Of a DNA stretch of 7,756 bases, positions 1-4,878 are shown piece by piece; position 1 is the stretch's first letter, and each line of letters starts with the position of its first letter. The notes under the pieces were generated by a model. The model was not told the origin of the DNA. It worked only from the letters and a program-made list of their open reading frames with translations, and made no database searches. The DNA comes from Flavobacteriales bacterium (lineage in GTDB: Bacteria; Bacteroidota; Bacteroidia; Flavobacteriales; BACL11): the NCBI GenBank assembly GCA_018664745.1, contig JABJNS010000178.1, positions 1 through 7,756 of the forward strand, read 5' to 3'. The position numbers and the translations under genes are program-made.

Positions 1-1373
1 AATTTAGCAAATTCACCTGTAAATTTCAAACGAACATTGGCTAGTGAACCATTCCTGTGTTTTGCAATAATTACTTCTCCTTGACCTCTAGAATCATCTC
101 CATTATCCCATTCATATATCTTATAGTATTCAGGACGGTAAATAAAGGTTACAATATCAGCATCCTGCTCAATTGCACCTGATTCCCTAAGGTCAGAAAG
201 CATAGGTCGTTTACTTCCTACACCTGTACGACTTTCCACCCCTCTATTTACTTGAGATAGGGCAATTACTGGAATTTTTAATTCCTTAGCAATTCCTTTA
301 AGTGATCGAGAAATTGTAGAAATTTCCTGCTCTCTATTCCCTCCTTTTCCTCCAGCACTCATTAATTGTAAGTAGTCAATCATAATAATTCCTACTCCAT
401 GATTTTTTACTAATCTTCTTGCTTTTGCTCTTAATTCAAAAACAGATAAACCTGGAGTATCATCAATGTAAATAGGAGCTTCTGATAAATGTTTTATTTT
501 TTCGTGTAATTGTACCATTTCATGATCAGCTAAATCACCTTTACGCAATTTACTAGCCCCTAACTCTGCTTCACTAGCAATTAACCTATTTACTAATTGT
601 TCTGCTGACATCTCTAAAGAGAAGAATCCGATAGGTGTGTCATGATCAACAGCAACATTTCTTGCCATTGTTAAAGCAAAAGCAGTTTTACCCATTCCTG
701 GTCTTGCAGCACAAATTACTAAATCAGATTTTTGCCAACCAGAAGTAATTCTATCTAAATTGGAAAACCCTGATGGAATTCCACTTAATCCATCTTCTTT
801 ATTTCTTAAGGTTTCAATGTTTTCTATAGCACCCTTAATCAGTGTACTCATCTTATCGTAACTCTTTCTAAGGGTTCCTTCTGTTACAGTAAATAGTTTT
901 TCTTCAGCTGTATTCAGTAAGTCAAAAATATCTACTGAGTCATTAAAAGCATCCCCTATGATATTATTGGAAATACTAATAAGCGAACGCTTGATGAATT
1001 TTTCAGCAATAATACGGGCATGAAATTCAGTATTAGATGAAGAGGCAACATTATTAGTCAGTTCTGAAATGTAGGCTAGTCCACCTACAAAATCTAATTC
1101 CTCCATACGTTTCAACTCTTCTGAAACTGTAAGAATATCAACTGGTTGAGTGTGGTTGAAAAGATTTACAATAGCTTCAAATATTCTTTGATGTTCGGCC
1201 TTGTAAAAATATTCAGCTTGTAGGGAATCAATAGCATCTGACAAAGATTCATTGTCAATCATTAAAGCACCTAATACAGCTTGTTCCAGCTCAATTGCTT
1301 GAGGTTGTAATTTACCATCAATCTTTGCAGTTGTGGTTGCTTTTAATGTTCTTTGTCCTACTTTTTTTGTCAT
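1..1373 (-). CDS. dnaB: Replicative DNA helicase DnaB (C-terminus cut by window edge)
   Basis: Hexameric 5'-3' helicase that unwinds DNA at the replication fork and works with primase. I read 457 complete codons from the ATG at 1371-1373; the last residues lie beyond base 1. The N-terminal DnaB domain covers about residues 22-125. A linker leads to the RecA-like ATPase from about residue 195. Walker A is ARPGMGKT (K229, T230), Walker B is IIMIDYLQL (D333), followed by the SQVNRG segment near 373-378, the LRESGAIEQDAD segment near 395-406, and KHRNG (438-442), where R440 is the arginine-finger candidate by comparison with E. coli DnaB. No intein interrupts the visible part, although DnaB is a common intein host. 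The start lies only 3 nt after the accA stop, so it is probably co-transcribed with accA and translationally coupled to it. Confidence 0.96.
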   Translation of the reverse strand, partial: MTKKVGQRTLKATTTAKIDGKLQPQAIELEQAVLGALMIDNESLSDAIDSLQAEYFYKAEHQRIFEAIVNLFNHTQPVDILTVSEELKRMEELDFVGGLAYISELTNNVASSSNTEFHARIIAEKFIKRSLISISNNIIGDAFNDSVDIFDLLNTAEEKLFTVTEGTLRKSYDKMSTLIKGAIENIETLRNKEDGLSGIPSGFSNLDRITSGWQKSDLVICAARPGMGKTAFALTMARNVAVDHDTPIGFFSLEMSAEQLVNRLIASEAELGASKLRKGDLADHEMVQLHEKIKHLSEAPIYIDDTPGLSVFELRAKARRLVKNHGVGIIMIDYLQLMSAGGKGGNREQEISTISRSLKGIAKELKIPVIALSQVNRGVESRTGVGSKRPMLSDLRESGAIEQDADIVTFIYRPEYYKIYEWDNGDDSRGQGEVIIAKHRNGSLANVRLKFTGEFAK

Positions 1374-1376
1374 TGT

Positions 1377-2330
1377 TTACTCTTTTACAAATCCCATATT
1401 TGAGAATTTCTCCATTCTATTGTTTACTAAGGTATCTTTATCAATGTCAATAAATTCCTTAATTGCTTTACTAATTGATTTTTTAACTATTTTATAAGTT
1501 TCCTCAGGGAAAGTATGCGCTCCTCCTAGAGGTTCTTTGATGATTTCATCAACAAGCCCAATTCCTTTCATGTCGGTAGCTGTTAGTTTTAAGGCATCAG
1601 CAGCAGTTTCTTTATGTTCCCAACTTCCCCATAAAATTGTAGAACAATTCTCAGGAGAAATTACAGAGTACCAAGCATTATTAAGCATTAATATTTTGTC
1701 GCCAACACCTATACCTAAGGCACCACCTGAAGCTCCTTCACCAATAATACAAACAATAACGGGTACTTCTAGTTTTGTCATTTCAAGAATGTTACGAGCA
1801 ATGGCTTCCCCTTGCCCTCTTTCTTCAGCTTCTAATCCTGGAAAAGCACCTGGAGTATCTACTAAACAAACGACAGGTTTCCCAAATTTTTCGGCCATTT
1901 TCATAAGCCTTAATGCTTTTCTATATCCTTCAGGATTAGCCATTCCAAAGTTACGGAATTGCCTTTGTTTAGTGTTTCTACCTTTTTGTTGACCGATAAA
2001 CATAACAGATTGCTTACCTATAGTACCCCAGCCACCTACTATAGCCTTGTCATCTTTTACACCTCTATCTCCATGTAATTCTATAAAATCACCATCAGAA
2101 AGCGCTTCAATATAGTCCAAAGTATAAGGTCTTTGTGGGTGACGAGAAAGTTGTACTTTTTCCCATGAAGTTAAATTTCCATAGATTTCTTTCCTAGTAC
2201 TTTCAATTTTTGCTTCAATATCAGCAACTGTTTTACTGACATCTACAGCCCCATCAGTACCTAGTTCTTTAGCTTGTTTAAGCTTAATAATTAGTTCTTC
2301 TATTGGTTTTTCAAACGCTAAATAATCCAT
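1377..2330 (-). CDS. accA: Acetyl-CoA carboxylase carboxyltransferase subunit alpha
   Basis: Alpha subunit of the carboxyltransferase that moves CO2 from biotin-BCCP to acetyl-CoA to form malonyl-CoA, the committed step of fatty acid synthesis. It works in the cytoplasm as a heterotetramer with AccD. With the ATG start the protein is 317 aa, the normal family length. Visible family motifs are SRHPQRPYTLDYI (62-74), GQQKG (113-117), DTPGAFPG (158-165), the glycine-rich GEGASGGALGIG (198-209) and SVISPENCSTILW (222-234). A TTG nine codons upstream (2355-2357) also opens the frame. I reject it because it lies inside a promoter -7-like box and MDYLAFEKP is the usual type of AccA N-terminus. First gene of an accA-dnaB pair separated by 3 nt; accD is not in the window. 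Confidence 0.97.
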   Translation of the reverse strand: MDYLAFEKPIEELIIKLKQAKELGTDGAVDVSKTVADIEAKIESTRKEIYGNLTSWEKVQLSRHPQRPYTLDYIEALSDGDFIELHGDRGVKDDKAIVGGWGTIGKQSVMFIGQQKGRNTKQRQFRNFGMANPEGYRKALRLMKMAEKFGKPVVCLVDTPGAFPGLEAEERGQGEAIARNILEMTKLEVPVIVCIIGEGASGGALGIGVGDKILMLNNAWYSVISPENCSTILWGSWEHKETAADALKLTATDMKGIGLVDEIIKEPLGGAHTFPEETYKIVKKSISKAIKEFIDIDKDTLVNNRMEKFSNMGFVKE

Positions 2331-2354
2331 TGTATTTTTATTTAAAAAGGAGAA

Positions 2355-2362
2355 CAAAGTTA
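2355..2362 (-). promoter_or_regulatory. Candidate -7 promoter element of accA-dnaB
   Basis: On the minus strand this reads TAACTTTG, an exact fit to the Bacteroidota -7 consensus TAnnTTTG. It would place the transcript start about 18 nt before the accA ATG. No clean TTTG -33 element is seen at the usual 19-21 bp spacing, so the call rests on the -7 box and its position. Confidence 0.45.
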
Positions 2363-2402
2363 AATAAAATGATTTGTCTACCCTTTAAAATTTTGAGTTG
2401 AT

Positions 2403-2410
2403 TATTTTTG
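2403..2410 (+). promoter_or_regulatory. Candidate -7 promoter element of ispE
   Basis: Reads TATTTTTG, an exact fit to the Bacteroidota TAnnTTTG element, 22 nt before the ispE ATG. This would give a short leader of roughly 16 nt. Only a weak -33 match (CTTTA near 2383) is present. It is back to back with the accA box in the 102-bp divergent gap. Confidence 0.45.
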
Positions 2411-2432
2411 TTGTTGAAAACTAAAATCAATT

Positions 2433-3185
2433 ATGATTGTATATCCAAATGCCAAAATAAATATTGGACTTAATGTGCTTGAAAAACGATCAGATGGCTA
2501 TCATGAATTATCCTCTGTCTTTTATCCAGTAAAAGAATTATATGATATTTTAGAAATTATTCCCTCTACTGATTTTTCTTTTTCAAGTAGTGGTATTTCT
2601 ATTCCTGGCGAAAATAATATTTGCACAAATGCCTTTGACTTGTTAAAAGCAGATTTTGGAATTGGAAATGTAAAAATTCATTTGCACAAACAAATTCCTG
2701 TTGGAGCAGGACTAGGAGGTGGTTCGGCTGATGGGGCTTTTACTTTAACAGCTTTGAATGAACTTTTTGATTTGAAATTAAGCAATTTTCAATTGGAAAA
2801 ATATGCTTTGCAATTGGGTGCTGATTGTCCATTTTTTATTGATAATACCTCAAAATTAGTAGAAGGAATAGGGGAGAAGATGATAAATATTGATTTGGAT
2901 TTATCTCAATTTGAAATTAAATTAATTAATCCTGAAATACATATTTCTACCAAGGAAGCATATACTGGAGTAGCACCACAAAACCCTGAATTATCTGTAG
3001 AAGAAATAATAAAAATCCCAATAAAAGAGTGGAAGGGAAAACTTAAAAATGATTTTGAAATTTCTGCTTTTGAAAAATACCCGCAATTAGCAAAAATGAA
3101 AGAAAAGCTATATGCTGATGGTGCTATTTATGCAAGTATGACTGGAAGTGGGAGTGTGCTTTATTCTTTACAGAATATTGTTTAA
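2433..3185 (+). CDS. ispE: 4-diphosphocytidyl-2-C-methyl-D-erythritol kinase with a replaced C-terminal tail
   Basis: GHMP-family kinase that phosphorylates the 2-hydroxyl of CDP-methylerythritol with ATP, the fourth step of the MEP (non-mevalonate) isoprenoid pathway. The catalytic pair matches E. coli K10/D141: K8 in PNAKINIGL and D131 in LGADCPFF. The ATP-binding glycine loop is PVGAGLGGGSADG (89-101), and the C-terminal GHMP motif MTGSGS is at 236-241. At 250 aa it is at the short end for the family but contains all core motifs. The last six residues, SLQNIV, and the stop are encoded antisense to the final codons of the toxin gene, which it overlaps by 18 bp (3168-3185). A second copy of the segment for residues 213-244 lies at 3767-3862 and ends in GVFKKK, which looks like a normal IspE tail. 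I infer that the 3' end was exchanged during insertion of the toxin-antitoxin unit. The enzyme is probably still active, since only residues after the GSGS motif differ. Confidence 0.95.
   Translation: MIVYPNAKINIGLNVLEKRSDGYHELSSVFYPVKELYDILEIIPSTDFSFSSSGISIPGENNICTNAFDLLKADFGIGNVKIHLHKQIPVGAGLGGGSADGAFTLTALNELFDLKLSNFQLEKYALQLGADCPFFIDNTSKLVEGIGEKMINIDLDLSQFEIKLINPEIHISTKEAYTGVAPQNPELSVEEIIKIPIKEWKGKLKNDFEISAFEKYPQLAKMKEKLYADGAIYASMTGSGSVLYSLQNIV
3069..3164 (+). repeat. Direct repeat, copy 1 (3' part of ispE)
   Basis: Codons 213-244 of ispE. Aligned without gaps to 3767-3862 it matches at 85 of 96 bases and 26 of 32 residues by my count. It includes a 27-base identical stretch (3116-3142 against 3814-3840). 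The copies are offset by 698 bp and flank the toxin-antitoxin pair. Similarity stops abruptly after the TAT codon ending at 3164. Confidence 0.93.
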
Positions 3186-3455
3186 ATCTTGTCTTCCAAT
3201 TATTGTCATAATTTCGACAATATTATTGTTTACTCTGTAGTAAATACTGTCAGAACCACAGACAGAACGCCTGTATCCAGTTTTTATATAATCTACTGAT
3301 TCAAATGAATATGGATTTTCGGATATGGTGTCAAAATATTCAAAGAAAGTATCAAAATATTTATCAGCTTGTGCTGTTCCAAAATTCTTAACTCCATATT
3401 GGTGAATTCTAATTAAATCATTTTTAGCAGTTTTACTTAGCTTGTAATTAGCCAT
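3168..3455 (-). CDS. ParE/RelE-superfamily type II toxin
   Basis: A 95-aa protein with the ParE-like layout: KLSKTAKNDLIRIHQYG (5-21) for the N-terminal helical pair, a second helix with QADKYFDTF, NPYSF (47-51), then the beta-sheet core with GYRRSVCGSDSIYYR (60-74) and the ending IIGRQDL (85-91). ParE proteins poison DNA gyrase and RelE proteins cut mRNA on the ribosome. The GYRR / IYYR / GRQD pattern favours ParE, but the target cannot be proven from sequence. It overlaps the upstream antitoxin by 8 nt (3448-3455), typical of translational coupling. The 3' end overlaps ispE by 18 bp on the opposite strand. No frameshift or truncation is seen, so the module looks intact. Confidence 0.88.
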   Translation of the reverse strand: MANYKLSKTAKNDLIRIHQYGVKNFGTAQADKYFDTFFEYFDTISENPYSFESVDYIKTGYRRSVCGSDSIYYRVNNNIVEIMTIIGRQDLNNIL

Positions 3456-3687
3456 TAAGTAAGGATTTTGATTCAGCTAATATTTGTGCTTTGCTCTGCT
3501 TGGTGAAACCACTATTCTCTGCTTTCTCTAATTTAGCTCTTATCCAGTCAATTTTTCTTTGTTGCTTTCTTGCTTGTCTAATTAAATCATTTACTAGTTC
3601 ACTTTTGCTAGCGTATTCTTTGCTGTTTATTTGATCTTTTAACCAATCATCATTGGGCTGGGTGAATGAAATACTTTGTCTTGCCAT
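3448..3687 (-). CDS. Type II antitoxin, ParD/CC2985-like ribbon-helix-helix protein
   Basis: A 79-aa partner of the ParE-like toxin and first gene of the pair. The N-terminal part (about 4-42: SISFTQPNDDWLK, then KEYASKSELVNDLIRQAR) fits a ribbon-helix-helix DNA-binding domain of the ParD/CC2985 type. The charged C-terminal half (about 43-79) would wrap the toxin. Family members bind and neutralise the toxin and repress their own promoter as a dimer or complex. A perfect 24-bp palindrome starts 9 nt upstream of the ATG (3685-3687), which fits autoregulation. Confidence 0.85.
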   Translation of the reverse strand: MARQSISFTQPNDDWLKDQINSKEYASKSELVNDLIRQARKQQRKIDWIRAKLEKAENSGFTKQSKAQILAESKSLLNG

Positions 3688-3696
3688 ATTTTTTTA

Positions 3697-3720
3697 ATTT
3701 GGTGTAAATTTACACCAAAT
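3697..3720. promoter_or_regulatory. Perfect 24-bp palindrome, likely operator of the toxin-antitoxin operon
   Basis: Half-site ATTTGGTGTAAA followed directly by its exact reverse complement, with no spacer or mismatch. It lies just upstream of the antitoxin ATG, where a ribbon-helix-helix repressor would bind. On the minus strand, a -7-like CATATTTG (7 of 8 positions fit TAnnTTTG) overlaps the upstream arm, so a bound repressor would block the promoter. It is not followed by a T-run on either strand, so a terminator role is unlikely. Confidence 0.7.
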
Positions 3721-3757
3721 ATGTGCATTAAACAAATTTAAAAGTATAAAATATATA

Positions 3758-3883
3758 ATTCTGTTTTTTGCAAAATACACACAACTAGAAAAAATGAAAG
3801 CAGAGCTTTATGTTGATGGTGCTATTTATGCAAGTATGACGGGAAGTGGAAGTGTGCTTTATGGGGTGTTTAAGAAAAAATAA
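3758..3883 (+). pseudogene. Detached 3' end of ispE
   Basis: An open frame on the plus strand reading FAKYTQLEKMKAELY... to ...TGSGSVLYGVFKKK and TAA at 3881-3883, matching the last 32 conserved codons of the IspE upstream plus a natural-looking tail. Clear similarity begins at 3767, with a weak, shifted match back to about 3758. The frame has no stop and no start of its own, so it is a stranded gene end rather than a gene. It is probably the original ispE terminus, pushed about 700 bp downstream by the inserted toxin-antitoxin unit. Confidence 0.85.
3767..3862 (+). repeat. Direct repeat, copy 2 (stranded ispE end)
   Basis: Partner of 3069-3164, same length and no gaps. Differences fall in 10 codons: 6 change the residue and 4 are silent. 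After 3862 the copies diverge completely: GVFKKK here, SLQNIV in the current ispE. Confidence 0.93.
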
Positions 3884-3979
3884 TGTTATAGTTATAGCCA
3901 TTAAGTTTTCTAAAATTTTACTAAATTCTTGTAAGCTAACGGACTCAGTATTGATTATAGTTTTTGTTAAGTGCTAATA
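3884..3979. other. AT-rich spacer without recognisable function
   Basis: Lies between the stranded ispE end and the two-gene accessory operon. I see no convincing hairpin terminator, promoter or ORF. With the 3688-3766 leader and the gene remnant, it makes a 292-bp stretch (3688-3979) without an intact gene. Confidence 0.5.
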
Positions 3980-4246
3980 TTATTTTTCACTTAAATATTC
4001 TTCTGCTTTTAGTTTGAGCATAGTTATCGATATATCGATATAATTACTGTCTTCAATTCTCTCAAAATGCTCACTAAATTGAGGATTGTTAGGGAGGCCA
4101 AATTTATCTAAAATATCTTCAATAAGGTAAATAGCTTCTTCAAATGCTTCAGCTTGTTTACCTTCAATAATATTGTTCTCATAATCAACCAGTTTATTCT
4201 GTTTAATTAACTGGATAAAAAGTTCTTTTACTTCTTTATCTTTCAT
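3980..4246 (-). CDS. Small acidic protein of unknown function, second gene of a coupled pair
   Basis: An 88-aa protein I do not recognise. It is predicted to be mostly helical, with no signal peptide or membrane segment. It is acidic: 20 Asp/Glu against 11 Lys/Arg. Its ATG (4244-4246) shares one base with the stop of the gene before it (TAATG), so its translation is almost certainly coupled to that gene. An acidic small protein coupled to a basic, possibly nucleic-acid-acting protein could be an inhibitor, immunity or subunit partner, but this is inference from charge and layout only. No terminator is seen after its stop. Confidence 0.7.
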   Translation of the reverse strand: MKDKEVKELFIQLIKQNKLVDYENNIIEGKQAEAFEEAIYLIEDILDKFGLPNNPQFSEHFERIEDSNYIDISITMLKLKAEEYLSEK

Positions 4247-4659
4247 TAATATTTTATTTTTTTCTTATTGATAACCTTATCATATTCATAAAGTATTCGG
4301 TCAGATTCAGAAAATGGAATTTTATATTGATTACAAATTTTTTCTAAATCCTTTAAATATTCTAAATATTGATTGATACTGTCATTTAAATTTGTTTTTA
4401 ATTTTAATTCGGTTCCATAGATAATGCGATAAACTCTTTGATCAATAATTTGATATATAGTTGAATTTTTAAATCTCAAAATTGTTGAAGCCATTGGTAA
4501 ACGAATGCCTTTTGTCTCCAGCAATTTTATTAAGATTTTGCAAGTTAGATTAGTATCGATAAATTTAGCTTTTCGATCAATTTTATTTATTAAATGAAGT
4601 GTTTCTTTATTTAATATAGCGTAGCGATTAGTTTTCCACAATACAATTTCATTTATCAA
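4246..4659 (-). CDS. Uncharacterised basic protein with a possible helix-hairpin-helix, glycosylase-like segment
   Basis: 137 aa if translation starts at the TTG at 4657-4659. The open frame continues upstream to 4758 with no ATG, so the true start is uncertain and the gene may be damaged at its 5' end. Basic: 26 Lys/Arg against 15 Asp/Glu. The best-defined stretch is LLETKGIRLPMASTILRF (46-63) followed by YQIIDQRVYR (69-78). The pattern helix, G-x-x-L-P-x-A, helix, then I-I-D-x-R-V-x-R resembles the hairpin and following conserved Asp of HhH-GPD DNA glycosylases (LPGVG..., then VDTHVxR). No iron-sulfur cluster cysteines are present. I did not recognise a named family; a role in DNA repair or defence is a guess. 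It overlaps the next gene by one base. Confidence 0.6.
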   Translation of the reverse strand: MINEIVLWKTNRYAILNKETLHLINKIDRKAKFIDTNLTCKILIKLLETKGIRLPMASTILRFKNSTIYQIIDQRVYRIIYGTELKLKTNLNDSINQYLEYLKDLEKICNQYKIPFSESDRILYEYDKVINKKKIKY

Positions 4660-4776
4660 TTCTTGATTAAATTTTAAAGTGACTTTATCTAACTTTTTGG
4701 TTAATTCAGGTTGAAACTTATATTCTAAATTCAGAAGCTCTTCTGTAGATGGGTTATATTATTGTATCTTCTTCAT
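4660..4776 (-). other. In-frame 5' extension of the HhH-like gene, interrupted by a stop
   Basis: Upstream of the TTG the frame stays open for 33 codons (YNPSTEELLNLEYKFQPELT...) with a residue mix like a normal protein. It then meets TAA at 4759-4761. Five codons further up, in the same frame, is ATG (4774-4776) reading MKKIQ before that stop. With the stop read as sense the gene would run 4246-4776 and give 176 aa. Either a nonsense mutation truncated the gene, or it uses a rare start such as CTG (4732-4734) or TTG (4657-4659). Confidence 0.55.
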
Positions 4777-4821
4777 TTTATTATAGTTAATGTGTAGATA
4801 ATTGATGACTTACATTAATAC

Positions 4822-4853
4822 AAAAAAAATCCCTACCAACTTGGCAGGGATTT
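4822..4853 (-). terminator. Rho-independent terminator of rho
   Basis: On the minus strand an 8-bp stem, AAATCCCT paired with AGGGATTT (4846-4853 with 4827-4834), encloses a smaller inner CCA/TGG stem and is followed directly by eight T (4822-4829). It lies 25 nt after the rho stop codon and acts in the direction of rho. It separates rho from the accessory operon on the same strand. Confidence 0.88.
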
Positions 4854-4878
4854 CTATTCTAATAAAAGCAACTATCTT

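Larger units (their letters stand above)
3165..3862. mobile_element. Putative 698-bp toxin-antitoxin insertion unit in the 3' end of ispE
   Basis: One repeat period: it runs from the base after repeat copy 1 to the end of repeat copy 2 and contains the toxin, antitoxin and operator palindrome. It has no transposase, integrase or terminal inverted repeats, so any mobility would depend on homologous recombination or on enzymes acting in trans. The repeats differ by 11%, so they are not a fresh target-site duplication. Either the unit arrived with a related ispE end, or the two copies have diverged since. Structure seen directly; mobility is inferred. Confidence 0.4.

Noticed and set aside
1537..1992. 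151-aa plus-strand open frame inside accA
   Set aside because: It is an antisense shadow of a well-conserved gene with no recognisable domain.
2331..2357. N-terminal extension of AccA from a TTG at 2355-2357
   Set aside because: The TTG is part of a TAACTTTG promoter box, and AccA proteins normally begin at the MDYLAFE-type ATG.
3697..3720. Palindrome as a transcription terminator
   Set aside because: It has no loop and no T-run after it on either strand, and its position just before the antitoxin start fits an operator better.
3069..3862. Classical insertion sequence or transposon
   Set aside because: There is no transposase, no terminal inverted repeat and no short target duplication; the 96-bp repeats are coding and 11% diverged.
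3936..3974. Possible integron attC-like site (GCTAAC ... GTTAAGT)
   Set aside because: One end fits the GTTRRRY core, but the other misses the RYYYAAC pattern, the arms pair poorly, and no second site or integrase is visible.
4025..4040. 16-bp palindrome made of two ATCGAT units
   Set aside because: It is perfect but lies inside the 88-aa coding region (codons for I-D-I-S-I), is highly AT-rich, and has no positional link to a promoter.
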